Numbered from the stretch's first letter, positions 37,061-48,799 are shown. The stretch: 64,000 bases of DNA from Siphonodentalium dalli (GCA_032622095.1 CP136066.1:65006609-65070608); one strand, 5' to 3'. The notes: generated from the sequence alone by a model not told the origin. Numbers and translations: made by a program.

Positions 37061-37500
37061 GGACAGGGAATGACAACTTTGGTCAAAGTTTTCAACAGTT
37101 GGAAATTTCATACCTGACACAACATTAGTTGTAATTTCCAAACCAACAATAGGTTGATAATTACCTTTTAGTTTGATTTTCAAACATTTTATTGGGGGGG
37201 GGGGTATTGTTTTCGGACCAATATTTGCGTAATATCCTACTTTTTATCAAAATTTTGGGCTGGAATGGCCATCGATCAGCTGGAAGTTTTCCAACCTTAT
37301 CATGGGGGTGGATGTCAGGTTGGAAATTTCCAACACTTGGAAAGATTGTGTCCTGGTCCCTCCCCGTGGCCAGTCAAAAACTGCTAGTTAATTTAAGAAA
37401 ACAATATCGTCCTACATTTGGCCAACATTGTCATTGGATTTGTCATCAGTTGGAATTTTTAATACATTTGGTCAAATAAAAGGTGTTGTAGGGAGGATAC
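37061..37500 (+). repeat. Dispersed repeat family B (plus orientation)
   Basis: Inverted relative to 23365-23660, sharing CAACAGTTGGAAATTTCATA and CCTGACACAACATTAG. It contains several TTGGAAATTTCCAAC-type palindromic words and a short G run (37195-37203). The 95-codon frame here is not conserved in the other copy. Confidence 0.6.
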
Positions 37501-39450
37501 CCATTCCATGCAGATCCAAAATGACCACCGCCCAGGTGGTGTCAAACAGGAGACCTATAGATATATAGATGATCACCTGAAATCCTAAATAGTGGTGGAA
37601 TCGCCATCTATATGTGGGTGCCTCTCTATTTGTGCACACGGTTGTTTATTATGTATTCCTATGTGATTTGCATTCTTTCTTCGAACCATTATCAAGTGGT
37701 ATAAGGATGCACTTTAAATACATGCGACACATACACAAATCGCTGTTGTCTGCTGATAGTTGATCCATTTTTATGTCTGGCCTAAACTGACACGACTCGT
37801 AATGAATTGTCAATTACCAGAGTACTAACCAGCGCGAGTTCACTATTGGTAATTATGTTGTGATCACAGTAATGCGCGACACGTGACTTCATACATACCT
37901 GTATACATATCTACAGCAGTGTAAACACAGCCGTAACACAAATAACTTCCAGTTGGTGGACGTGTTGGTGCTGTTCATGTTGTCTTATGATGTTCAATTA
38001 ACATGATACATAGGTTGTTAGCATAATATTATTTTAAGTCATATAAATTGGGTTTCTGGTGTATCCGCCTGGTCTAATGTCAGCAAGGTTGGTAATGTTT
38101 GTCATATACGATCGCTATGATGTTTATCTGATTTCTACACGTAGTATGCTGTTATGTGGTTACCCACTGGTACCAATAAATCCCAACGAATGCTTTTTGC
38201 AACAGATGACGTAACCAGAGATCAAAATGTAAAGTTAAGGAATAATATACAATAAGACTTTGACTGCCACATTGAGAATGACAATCAAATACGCCCTCAT
38301 TTGAGCCCATGCATTGGTGATACTAATAATACCAATCGTGTGTTTATTAGACGTTTATTCATACATAATCAGTCATTTCATGTGTGTATATATGATTACG
38401 ATTGCCAATATATCCGTTAAATGAACCAATTTTGTAAAACAACACGTTATGTAACAGGATTTTAGTATCTGATTTGTATACCTTAGCAACCATTAATTTG
38501 TGTAATAAGATGAAAACATTCATTTCCCTCTGATGGTAATTCGTGTAAACTAGTTAATTAGAATGTATCATGCTTAAAATATCATGCCTTATCGTATAAA
38601 ATATGTTCTTTAATCGACAATATTCGCCCTGACCAAACCACCAAACGTTTCATTTCATATAGACACCGTTGCGTTTAAGGTTAAAGTAATGGGCACATTT
38701 TATGCAATTTAAAGCAGTTTTGGATCATGTACTAAAATTTACGGAGATTTACAGGATTTAAAGCAAATAATCCCATCTGACTACCATGCATTCTACGATA
38801 GACTAGCTCATGTCTAAAAAAAATAGGCTAATATAGCACTGACATGAGCAATATAATGCTTTCGATGTTATTGTGATTATATAGTTTCAAACTGATTTTA
38901 TTAATTTTAAGTGCATAGACACGAGGAAGGATTTCCGTGTGTGTCAGATTATCGATACTTTATTATTATTTGTTTAAATTGGTATTGTTTAAATAGTTGT
39001 TTTTTTTTCATTATCGTTTCAATAACATATCAATATAAATACTTCATTCATTTTGAACAAAACGTCATTCCAATTATTCCAACTGATTCATAATGAATGC
39101 GTGGATAATACCAATGATCGCCAGTCTGCTAATTTACATGCAGTGGTTATGGGTTGTTGTCCATCGTCTGCTATACAATACACTTGTCATTCTGGTTAGT
39201 TTCATAATTAAGTATAATTGGACATATCTAAATTACGTATTGGATGTAAAAGGAATTGGTAACATCACATTATCTCAGCACTGTGGGTACACAACCATTA
39301 TTTAGCTTAATTGAGGACCCCAGTATTCTGATATGATCGTAAAATGTTACAGAAACACACATTCAGTGTCATCCAATGTTTATAGAGAATTCCATACATT
39401 GGAAGTGTGTGAATTGTGTGATTAATTAATAGCCATCATAGTTCGGACAT
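37501..39450. other. Long non-coding stretch
   Basis: AT-rich sequence without recognisable genes, RNA genes or tandem arrays. Two adjacent frames of 60-70 codons (38911-39305) are hydrophobic and Ile/Tyr rich, as expected by chance from AT-rich DNA. Confidence 0.45.
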
Positions 39451-39751
39451 AGTGTCGAAATGTCGTATATGTCGGACATTCACGAACAATAGATCTGAAT
39501 TGTCGTAAACATGTCGTATAATCTGTTTATAATTCCGAAATGTCGTATGAGCTCTAATATCCATATAAGGCAGTATATCGATAAACCATGATATCCATTG
39601 AATAGAGGGCCTATAAATTAGTCTCCATGCCTGACGAAATTGTTGTAGGTCATACAGAAGAGAAATTATTTAGTTTTTTTGCTCTCCTGTAAAATTTAGT
39701 TTTGGCGGCAAATTTTATTATACGACATTTCCGAAGCACACCGACGATATA

Positions 39752-40245
39752 CTAACGCTATAACCTCAGCATATCACATTATGTATAACAATTAAGCTGG
39801 ACAGCTAGACTCATTTTCGCTAGTAATTGATTTTCTTCCGAGCATTTTGGACAACGCAGTTGAGTGTTGTAAATTATTATAATATTACATGTATATATTG
39901 TACATACATATAATGTGTATACAAAGAAAAACACTATATACCATTGTATTCTTTGATCATTATACTATTCAAATGTCTGCTGACATATATAAACCCAGTT
40001 CAAACAAAATTAATCAAAACCGATTTAGTTGATATTTCCACACTTTGATCACTTGAGACATCAACATGAAAGTGTCAATGACACTGTAGCTCAACTTGGG
40101 GATGCGTTAATAATTTTATGATGAGCAGTCAATAGAATGATTAAGAAGGAAAGTCAACAAGATTCAGTAAATTAATTGCATTGTGTAAATGAAATTAATT
40201 TCATTTCAAACATTTCTCCAATAAATGTGGTCTGCAGGGAGTGCC
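39752..40245. other. Intergenic, nothing recognised
   Basis: Sequence between the 33-bp inverted repeat and the start of the AAGATGGC tandem family. No features. Confidence 0.4.
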
Positions 40246-42420
40246 GATGGATTTAGATGTGAATCCAAGATGGCTCCAAGGGCCCATGTTTTTCTAAAAC
40301 TTTTTTTTAATTTCGGAAGAATTGGACAGCAAACATCTAGAGGTCACCCAAAGAACCACATGACGTTTGAATGAGGGATGTGGCATGCAGGGTGTGTAAA
40401 ATGATTGTAGTAATGAAATAAGTAAAATCCAAGATGGCCACTGGCGATCATGTTATTTAACGAAATTCGGAAAATATTGTTGGCTCCCATCTAGAGGTAA
40501 CCCCGACGATCCTTATGATGTTTGGCGACGATCGGATGAGTGATGTGGCTTGTACGTTGTGCCAAACGATTTATTCATGCAAAGAGTAAAATCCAAGATG
40601 GCTACCGGCAGCCATGTTTTAACGAATTTCAGAAAATATAGTTGGCTCCCATCTAGAGGCACCCAGAAGATCCTTAAGAAGTTTTGTGACAATAGGATGA
40701 GGGATGTTGCCTGTAGGTTGTGACGATATATTTAGTCATGCAAGGAGTAAAATCCAAGATGGCCGCTGGCAGCCATGTTTTTCAACAACGACAACAATTA
40801 TCGGAGAAAAATCGATGGCTCCAATCTAGACGTCACCCAGAAGATGGGTACACATTTTGGTGATGATCGGGCTAGGGATGTTGTCTGCAGGGTGTGCCAA
40901 AGGATTTATTCACGCAAGGAGTAAAATACAAGGCGGCTGTCGGCGGCCATGTTTTAATCGAACATCGATCAAATTCGATAGCTCTCATCTAGACTGAGGT
41001 GATCCTAATCATAACTGTAAATTTACAAAACAATTCTTCGATCTACACATGTAAGCGGGCTGCATGGTATGCCGATGGATTCGATTTTGAAATCCAAGAT
41101 GGCTGCTGGCGACCCTGTTTTTAACGAATTTCAGAACTAGTTGATAGCTCCCATCTAGAGGTCACCTTGAATATTCATATGAAGTTTGGTGCCGATGGAT
41201 GAGGGAATATGGCCTGTAGAGTGAGCCAAAGGATTTAGTCATACAAATAGTAAAATTAAAGGCACGTGATGCCTTAGTTGTCGAAAATATTCATATTTGT
41301 TCCAATCACCGTAAAAAAAAACATTAAAACGCATAGTTTCGTTCATATATACCATGACTATCGCGTAAACGGCATGTTATCACAAAGACCTACTATATTT
41401 TACCTAAGCAAGAGCCTGATTGTGTTACAGAAGACAGCACAATGCTACCGGCTAATCACACACAAATGACATAAACGCTCTTTATTAGTTCCATATCAGG
41501 AATTCACCCACAACGAACGCTCTTTATTTTTACCATCATAATATAAACAAACACCAGAAAAGTAACTTTTTTATGCTTTTGTTTACATAACAATGGTCAA
41601 ACATATGACAATAACATACTGTTTATGCGATATTTCTTATTTGTATACGGACAAAGTCTGTCTACATTTTGATGTTCTATCTGTTTGTGGCGGTTTTTGA
41701 CGGGTGGAAATATTTTCACGGGATACCCACCGCCAAGGCCAACCGTACCTTTACAGACGGCTGCTGGCGACCATATTTTTAAAAGAATTTCGGAAGAACA
41801 GAATCCATCTAGAGGCCATTTCAAAGAACCATATGAAGTTTGGACGAGGGATTAGGGATGTAGGGTGTAGGTTGTGCCAACGAAATTTAATCACGAAAAG
41901 AGTAAAATCCAAGATGGTTACTGGCGACCATGTTTTTAACGACATTTGGATTAAATCGATGGCTCCAATCTAGAGGTCACACAGATAGTTTGTTGATCGT
42001 CGGAAGAAGGATGTGATCTGCAGGGTGCGTCAAAGGATTTAGTCAAGCAAAGCGTAAAATACAAGATAGCTGTCGGTGGCCATGTTTTAATAGAAAATAG
42101 TTCAATTCGATAGCTCTCATTGAGAGGTGATCCTAATCATGCATGTGAGTTTACGAGACATTTCTTCGATATATGAGGTGATCCTAATCATGCCTCTATA
42201 TCTACAAAACATTTTTTCGATATATTATGCGGGCGGCAGGGTGTGCCGTTGGTTTCGATTTTGAAATCCAAGACAAATTTCAGAAATAATCGATGGCTCC
42301 CACCTAGAGGTCATCCGATGATGATCGGATGAGGGATGAGGCATCAAAGATGAGCACGGACGACGGACGCGAACCCATTGCAATAGCTCAAACTTTACAA
42401 ACAAAGTAAAGTTGAGCTAA
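40246..42420 (+). repeat. AAGATGGC tandem family, about 160-175 bp monomers
   Basis: Degenerate monomers each carry an AAAATCCAAGATGGCYGCYG, GC(G/A)(G/A)CCATGTTTTT core followed by a GAATTTCAGAAAAT, GATGGCTCCCATCTAGAGGT, TTTGGTGATGATCGGATGAG, GGATGTGGC and GCCAAAGGATTTAGTCATGC order. Cores lie near 40260, 40432, 40595, 40752, 40930, 41094, 41752, 41911 and 42061, with a unique segment at about 41255-41750. The last copy ends with GACGACGGACGCGAACCCA, GCAATAGCTCAAAC and GTTGAGCTAAAA. The core matches a YY1-type binding word. Confidence 0.85.
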
Positions 42421-42608
42421 AACCCGGTGTATCTATTTCTTTCTTTGACGTGTAAACCAATCAGGTGGAGTTCGGTTAGATATAACTAAAGAGAGAACAG
42501 GTCAACAGGACATATATATACTCAATTAAATTAGCTAAATTGTTCTGAAAATCGTATCTGAATTGCAGCAGCATCAATAAATATTGAGGTTGTGTAATAG
42601 TATATAGA
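42421..42608. other. Intergenic spacer
   Basis: Short unassigned sequence between the tandem family and a hairpin. Confidence 0.4.
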
Positions 42609-42740
42609 TAATGAATGGCTTGGAGTTGACTATGCCAAAATAGTGGTCCGAGAGGAGGAATAGTCCACGAGCCGCGGGCGAGTGGACTATTCCTTCGAGA
42701 GGACCACTATTTTGGCATAGTCAACGACAAGACATTCATT
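42609..42740. repeat. Long hairpin, stem about 62 bp
   Basis: AATGAATGGCTTGGAGTTGA, CTATGCCAAAATAGTGGTCC, GAGAGGAGGAATAGTCCAC pairs with its inverse ending at 42740 with only a few mismatches. The loop is essentially absent (GAGCCGCGGGCGAG). Such near-perfect hairpins are usual for MITE-like or foldback insertions. Confidence 0.9.
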
Positions 42741-44142
42741 ATTTATGATATTATATCGAACATTTGTGCCAATTCTCACACAATTTCTGAGTCTGATTTT
42801 GTCACATTTTTATTTACCTTGAATTTAGGAAATCGGTCTCAGATTTTACAATTTACGGCAATCTTTTGACGATGGCAGGGGAGCATAACTATGTTATTAG
42901 TTATATCTAAGTTCTAACAGTATTTCTTCATGATTCATTTTTATAAATACGTCATTAACAAAGACGTTTTGGCGAAATTTTAGAAGTTAACTTGCTTATC
43001 TTCGATTAAAACGGAAAAGGAAATTATAAATAACGTCCACTGGCATTACAAAATTAGGACTGGCCGCTTGCCAACTAGATATGATCGGAAATTTGTAAGA
43101 TCATTGCAATTCACCAATAAATCTAATGATATACCGATATTGCAACAGATATAGCACAAGGTATAGTTTTAAGATTGGCCGTATCTTCAGCCGGCAACCT
43201 GATTTTGCGAAACGACTTTATTACTATAAATAGAAAAAGAATAGTAGGCATGTAGGAATCCTACTGGTGTACTATCGTAAGAAAGTATAGCAGTGTGCAG
43301 CCAATCAGAATGCGATAAAGTCACGTGAGATATAATATACAGATATAGTTTGCCAGGATATTTTGTTAATGCCGTTGTTCTATGCCCAATCAAATGAAAC
43401 CAGAACTGCCATGGCCGAATTGCGTTGACGATTTACAACTTAATATGTCAAACTCATTAAATAGGGCTTGCATTCAATTTTGATAAAATCTGACCCAAAC
43501 AGGTATGTTGTTTTAATTTGAGGTTGTCTATATTTTGTGCCTCTATTTAATATCAAACATGTCAAAATATGAATGTTTCGTGTAATTCATTCGAAAGTAT
43601 CATCGGATGTAATCAAAATGTATTTGATTACTTTTAGAAAAGTATTGCATTTCTAATTAAATACATCAACTAGAAAAAGTATTTGTATTGTACTTGCAAT
43701 CATAAAATTGGAAAGACAGTATTTGCTTTGTAATCAAATACTTAGGCATATGCGTAATCGCCCCATCCCTGTAGTATATATGTTACCACCAGCAATATAC
43801 TGCATTGTTATCTTGATATCTGTTAATTCCATTGTACTATTCATATATATTTACATACTAAGTGTTGTCATCACTAAATCCAGCATTATGATTGGTCGGC
43901 GCCCACGTGGCTAGTTGCAGTTATTTCTCGGTGAATGCGCAACGGCTCATAACACCAAGCTCATAACAACATCGATACGTCATTGGGTTTGGAAAGACGA
44001 ACGCGTAATGTTATGAAGAGAAATTGTTCCTATTGCCTTTTGCCAAGGGGGCTATTGTGTATTTTGGGTTGTTTTTGTCACGATACACTTTTCGATTTAA
44101 ATACATTTAAAAAAGTGGCTTTTTCGCTAAATGTATATAAAT
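42741..44142. other. Intergenic, including a possible hAT-type MITE remnant
   Basis: Mostly non-coding. At about 43608-43772 a palindromic ATGTATTTGATTACTTTTAG / GTAATCAAATACT segment ends in CGCCCCATCCCTG. The inverse, CAGGGATGGGGCG, resembles the terminal sequence of many hAT-derived MITEs. The left terminus is not clear, so this is a remnant at best. Confidence 0.4.
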
Positions 44143-44304
44143 ATAAGGATTAACTGTCATGTGGACTATTTTTATGGAGATGTAACCGTGAGGTAAGTGG
44201 TCATAACTTGTATGTAAAACTCCTTCGGGTTTTACACAAGTTATGTCCACTTACCTCATGGTTACATCTCCATAAAAACAGTCCACATGACAGTTAATCC
44301 TTAT
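44143..44304. repeat. Long hairpin, stem about 75 bp
   Basis: ATAAGGATTAACTGTCATGT, GGACTATTTTTATGGAGATG, TAACCGTGAGGTAAGTGG then CATAACTTG and GTAAAACTCC pairs with the inverted right half, with the turn at CTTCGG near 44223. Mismatches are few. It is a MITE-like inverted repeat. Confidence 0.9.
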
Positions 44305-44743
44305 GTATATTGCAAATAGATTATCTTACCCTGTCCTATAGCAAACATTGGCTATAAATGATAATGATTTTTCTTTTAATTTGATTTTTTGAAAATTCAC
44401 GAATATGGTGACTTCTTACTGCATGAATATTTTATTGACTGACCGCTATCCAATGTTGTTTCAGACGATTCAGCGATTAAATCATATCACGACAAAGCCC
44501 GTTGGGAATGAATAGATTTTATAGTATTACATGTAGGTCCACTTAACGAAAGAACGACACTGTCTCTCCAATTATAGTGATAAACATATATGATAATATA
44601 TACAACGTCCTGTCTCTCATTACTGTCCAACACAAACGGAACAAAATCGAATCTAAACAACACAAGTCAATCTCTGCACCCGTACCTATTATTATTGAGT
44701 TGGCAACGTTGCAGTGCGGATTTCCGTTGTTTTCGTATGTCTC
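44305..44743. other. Probable 3' flank of the GPCR gene
   Basis: Downstream of the minus-strand GPCR stop codon. A segment at 44673-44715 (GCACCCGTACCTATTATTATT, then TTGGCAACGTTGCAGT) recurs at 48462-48502 with few changes. No clear polyadenylation signal was identified. Confidence 0.4.
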
Positions 44744-46123
44744 TTAGATTAGCTGGACCCAGTTGCTACGCCCACATAACTTTCTGATGATATCTCTCAA
44801 GGCGTGCCGAAACTTCTTCAACCCATAAGCATAGATCAACGGGTTGATTCCTGAGTTGAGGCTCGTGATGTTGATTAGCAACACGCGGATTCGTCTCCCT
44901 TGGGGACTCAGGACCCACTGTTCATCTGGACCGAAAGTTGCGATCAGATTACTGATAATTCCGATTGGAACTGTGAGTGTGAGCGCTATAATAATGATGG
45001 TGAGGACCCGAGTTGCTTCGCTTCCAGACGACCGCCCGTTACTGTCATTTTGTATGTTCCGGTCAATGTGACTAGGTCTGGATTTTTCTCCGTCATCAAC
45101 ATGCCTGTTTCTCCCAAGAGCACCGTCGATAGAATTTCCTCCCCTGGCAGCCAATATTCCTCTGCATGTTTTTACTTCGTCCGTTTTTACTATGTTCTGC
45201 ACAGCTCCCGTTTCTTTCGACATCGGGTTTTCTTCTTTTAGAAAGGCATTTGAGCCTAAGGCGTTGGGTTTCCAGCCAATGGGTGGTTCGCCAATATCCT
45301 CAACCTTCAAATCTCCCACGTATATACCACCACTACATTCAGTTCTTGATCCAGAAGCGCGATTGGTCATTGAAATGTTTTCTACCGAAGCATGTGTTCT
45401 TGGTAGTGTTTGAGCTGCGGCGCTATTACCCTGTTGCTCCGGTGCTATTTCGATTGCATCCGCCTGTCGTCCTTTCTGGTCATTTTTTATGCTGATATTA
45501 GTATGAACCTTTTTCAACTGCCATTTGAGATAGAAGAACGCAGCCATTGTTACAGTGTAAATTAATAGGGTGCTGCCCGCCAAGTAGCCAAGGGAGTATT
45601 CATATATGTAAAACATGTTATAAAACACACACCTCCCTGTGTAAGATGTATCCAGCCAGAATATGAATGGTATAGCCGAACAAATTATAGCAAGCATCCA
45701 AGTGACACATATATAGTATGTGTTCCGCTTCAATGAAAACCATTTCTTGAATTTGTGTGGATGCCTCATGCCAACTATTCTTTCCACACAGACCAATAGT
45801 ATTTGCAGAGAAGATGCGTAGTATGCTGCAAGTAATGCTATATATGTACTGCAACATACACTTAAGTCTTCAAAGATATCTGGGAGCAGCACCGTACATG
45901 TAAGGACCATAGTCATCAATCCTACCATAGCGTCACTGATGCTGATATTCAGAATGATAACACAATGCGGATCATTCCGTAGTGTCTTCGTAACTGCTGC
46001 TACGATGATGACGACTAAATTCTCCACGAAGACCAGCGTGAAGAATATCGGCGACACAATGGATGCTCCTATTGATATAGCGACGTTTCCTACGCTACTA
46101 CTTGTGCCTGTTGCGTTGTTCAT
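44744..46123 (-). CDS. Class A (rhodopsin-like) G protein-coupled receptor, single exon
   Basis: 459 residues from the ATG at 46123; the frame is open 24 codons further but without an ATG. Seven hydrophobic segments are visible: TM1 about 20-46 with N35; TM2 52-80 with D64 in ISDAM; TM3 88-115 with a Cys pair (90, 91) and ERI (114-116) in place of DRY; TM4 135-156 with W142; TM5 173-200; TM6 371-397 with P386; TM7 411-434 with NPLIY (427-431). An amphipathic helix 8 ends near C450. N3 sits in an N-A-T glycosylation sequon, and a loop cysteine is at 165. The third intracellular loop is about 165 residues. Position 3.32 is Leu, not the Asp of monoamine receptors, TM5 lacks its usual proline and TM6 lacks CWxP. 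I regard it as an orphan lineage-specific class A receptor, signalling at the plasma membrane through G proteins; the ligand is unknown. Confidence 0.88.
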   Translation of the reverse strand: MNNATGTSSSVGNVAISIGASIVSPIFFTLVFVENLVVIIVAAVTKTLRNDPHCVIILNISISDAMVGLMTMVLTCTVLLPDIFEDLSVCCSTYIALLAAYYASSLQILLVCVERIVGMRHPHKFKKWFSLKRNTYYICVTWMLAIICSAIPFIFWLDTSYTGRCVFYNMFYIYEYSLGYLAGSTLLIYTVTMAAFFYLKWQLKKVHTNISIKNDQKGRQADAIEIAPEQQGNSAAAQTLPRTHASVENISMTNRASGSRTECSGGIYVGDLKVEDIGEPPIGWKPNALGSNAFLKEENPMSKETGAVQNIVKTDEVKTCRGILAARGGNSIDGALGRNRHVDDGEKSRPSHIDRNIQNDSNGRSSGSEATRVLTIIIIALTLTVPIGIISNLIATFGPDEQWVLSPQGRRIRVLLINITSLNSGINPLIYAYGLKKFRHALRDIIRKLCGRSNWVQLI

Positions 46124-46704
46124 ACCGATGGAGTCAACACCAAAATGTTCTGCTGTTCGCGTGCGGATACAGGGACTGGCGAACAAACCGCCCACATGCT
46201 ACTTTGGTGTGTCTTTATATCAACCAATGGGACCTAAATTCACAGCATATTGATTCCAAGCCATGAATAATTGCCAACCAAATTATAATTGATCATAATA
46301 CATTCATTATTAGCTTTATGTGGGTGTAACATAAGAGTTGTTTTCTACCCAACCAATGTGATAATAGCCCTGTCATAGAACTGATCAGTTGTGTTCGATC
46401 CTAATTATGCATGCCCCGCTGTTCCACACCTGTGTGCAGACAGAAGTGAGGCAAACTTACGTATCTATATATATAGAGTAGGATCTGTTTGTTCGTCATT
46501 TTTTTCTCCCAGACCCTTGGACCTATTTCAACAACAGTTGGTGTGGTTGACTCGGGGTACCCCGGTGGATGATATTTTTTTTTCTCTCAAAAACTTTTGA
46601 AAAAAAAACAAAAACATTCTTGCATATTAATTGAGCAAGGAGTTCAATATAAACAAAAAGATTCACACAAAATGACGTTATTTTACGGAAATAGACACAT
46701 TTTC
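46124..46704. other. 5' flank of the GPCR gene
   Basis: Non-coding sequence between the receptor start and a MITE. Apart from the TATA-like word and T/A runs, nothing could be assigned. Confidence 0.4.
46465..46476 (-). promoter_or_regulatory. TATA-like element upstream of the GPCR
   Basis: CTATATATATAG lies about 340 bases upstream of the receptor start codon on the coding strand. In AT-rich DNA such a word can arise by chance, and the transcription start is not known. Confidence 0.15.
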
Positions 46705-46710
46705 CCCACG

Positions 46711-47291
46711 CTTAAAGGGGTACTGTACGCCAAATGTTGTTGTTGGTTTCTATAGTCTCCGAGTCGGAGAATAAGGTAACAATTTTTTCATTATTTGAAA
46801 GTCTGTTGAGTACGAAGTAGTATTACGGATGAAAAATTTACCGGAATGCAAAAATACAAATTGTCGTTGTCGAGTAATTTTTGTACAGTTTTCAACCAAA
46901 TGAATCAAATAAAAGTTATATTATAGGCATACTAGTCCCATATAATCATTTAAGTTATTGTATCGTCGCTAGTCAGTGAGTGGCGTCAGTGTTCTCCCCG
47001 TATCATCATAATATTTTAAGCGATCGGTTTAACAATCCAATATCCCTCAATTACTTTATTTGATTACGCAAATTCGTAATTTAATTGACGCCATTTTATG
47101 GCTCCAGTCATAAATTAAATTTATATAAAATTATTAACTTTTAAATTATTAAATTTTAAGATAGCCTATTAACCTGAGCGTTTACAAAATACATCTTCGA
47201 CTCAAATTACTTATGTTTCTATATATTATCGATATTAGATCGTTGTTGTCACCGGAAATTTAATGAAAATGGCGTACAGTACCCCTTTAAG
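46711..47291. mobile_element. 581-bp MITE with 22-bp perfect TIRs and 6-bp target duplication
   Basis: CTTAAAGGGGTACTGTACGC continuing CA at 46711-46732 is repeated exactly inverted at 47270-47291. CCCACG flanks both sides (46705-46710 and 47292-47297), giving a 6-bp target site duplication. The interior is AT-rich and non-coding. The boundaries are therefore exact and the insertion looks young. A 6-bp duplication excludes TA, TTAA and 8-bp (hAT) families; the superfamily is not known to me. Confidence 0.93.
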
Positions 47292-47297
47292 CCCACG

Positions 47298-47497
47298 TGT
47301 ATTTATTTACTTGTTATTATACTGATTAATTTCCAACTACATTTACACCAACTGCAAATGTCCTCATCGCGTTCGCAAAAATGTGTTTGCATGTCGATAT
47401 CATGCTTACATCCACGGGGAGCTTGTTGAAAAAAATCTTTTAAAATATACCTTACATGACACCTAACGGGGTGATATCATCCGGTACGAGCCGGCAC
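47298..47497. other. Intergenic spacer
   Basis: Short sequence between the MITE and a larger inverted repeat. Nothing recognised. Confidence 0.4.
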
Positions 47498-48364
47498 CGT
47501 TGAATTTCTGACTTACTGGAACGAATATGGTCGGGTAAACGGTATTGTCGCATATATTTCTACTTCCAAAAGTGATAGAAACCCTTATTATCATGTAAAA
47601 TGCAGTGGAATGTCGATATAAACCTTTTGTATACATTGAAGTGATATAATTCTTTTGCGGCGAACCATCGCCATTGATCGTGGGAAAATATGACCCTCCA
47701 GGCTCCATCTGATTGGTCGATATTTATTGAAAGTTAATAACACTTGGAAATTCCCAAAACATGATGATATTTATAGATTGTCACACAACCGCAACCACAC
47801 TTACACATTCTGAACTTCTGAAACGAAGAAAAATTCCCAAAAACTTCACTTTAAAGAATACTGCGACAGTGTCATAGTAAATAAAGTACCGGTATAGCCT
47901 TATTTACTATACATTTACTATTGCATAAGAACTGTGCCACACTAAGTTATATAGATATTCTTCGTCAAAGTTGTAGAGTGTACAGACGATTGGTATGCAT
48001 GCTTTGGAGCCTATATTTGTTTATTATAATGATGGAACTATTGAACTGCTGAAGTTCTCATTTTAAAATTACCTTATAGCCTACCAGTAATATTTCGAAA
48101 ACACGGTTAGAAAAAAAAACATTATGTATATTATATATCGACCAATGAGAAAGAGGGTCACATTTGCTCCAGATTAGTAGCTGCAGAGGTCATGATGGTT
48201 CACCGCAAAGCAATTTTAATACTTCAAAGTATACAAAAGGTTTTATGGACATTCCATTGCATTGGACAGTGTAAGGAGGGTTTCTATCACTTTCGGAAGA
48301 AGATAAACAAACGATAATGCCGTTTACACGGCCTCAATCGGTTCAGTAAGTCAGAAATTCAACG
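47498..48364. repeat. 867-bp inverted repeat, arms about 240 bp
   Basis: The left arm (from CGTTGAATTTCTGACTTACT) and the inverted right arm (from CGTTGAATTTCTGACTTACT at 48364 leftward) align through AGTGATAGAAACCC, GCAATGGAATGTC-like, AAACCTTTTGTATAC, TTGCGGYGAACCATC and ATTGGTCGATAT. Identity is roughly three quarters with small indels. The spacer, about 47740-48125, is unique. It is probably an old MITE-like or foldback element. Confidence 0.8.
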
Positions 48365-48799
48365 AATTTACTGAATCAGAAATCTGAAGATGTCCGGCCT
48401 TTCCTGTATATTTATTTTATGCAAACATTGTTTTCTAAAAAGGTGTCTGTGGTTATAACATGCACCCGTACTATTATTATCGAATTGGCAACGTTGCAGT
48501 ACGGTGATTTTCTGGATCTGGTTGGGTACGTCAGTGACCAATGCTGGCGTTTTCACGACGGGGGTGGAGGCGCTATGCGTTGGCTTCTAACTAGCACCTG
48601 AGTTCGTCCACCGAACCACAATGGTCTATAAGAACTCCATTTTCGTAACACTGCGTCGAAAATAGTAGACAAGTATAGGCGGATACCACAAATGAAAGCT
48701 GTAGAACAACTAGGGAAGGAGTTTATAATTTGCCGAGCAATGAATAGAATGATAAAGAAGAAAAGTCAAACAGTTACAGTAAATGTCTTGTATTGTGCC
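48365..48799. other. Intergenic, nothing firm
   Basis: Contains the second copy (48462-48502) of a 40-base segment also found downstream of the GPCR. Otherwise unassigned. Confidence 0.4.

Larger units (their letters stand above)
35212..39751. mobile_element. Candidate 4.5-kb element bounded by a 33-bp inverted repeat
   Basis: TATATCGTCGGTGTGCTTCG, continuing GAAATGTCGTATA at 35212-35244, is repeated exactly in inverted orientation at 39719-39751. The subterminal motif CCGAAATGTCGTAT or its inverse recurs inside both ends (35407-35500 and 39455-39550), as in many DNA transposons. A TA duplication is possible if the inverted repeat is taken to start at TATCGTCGG. No transposase is recognisable inside. 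The alternative is two independent short elements of the same family in opposite orientation. Confidence 0.6.

Noticed and set aside
46124-46195. Extended GPCR N-terminus
   Set aside because: The upstream 24 codons are open but start at GTG. The ATG at 46123 gives a normal short N-terminus with a glycosylation sequon.
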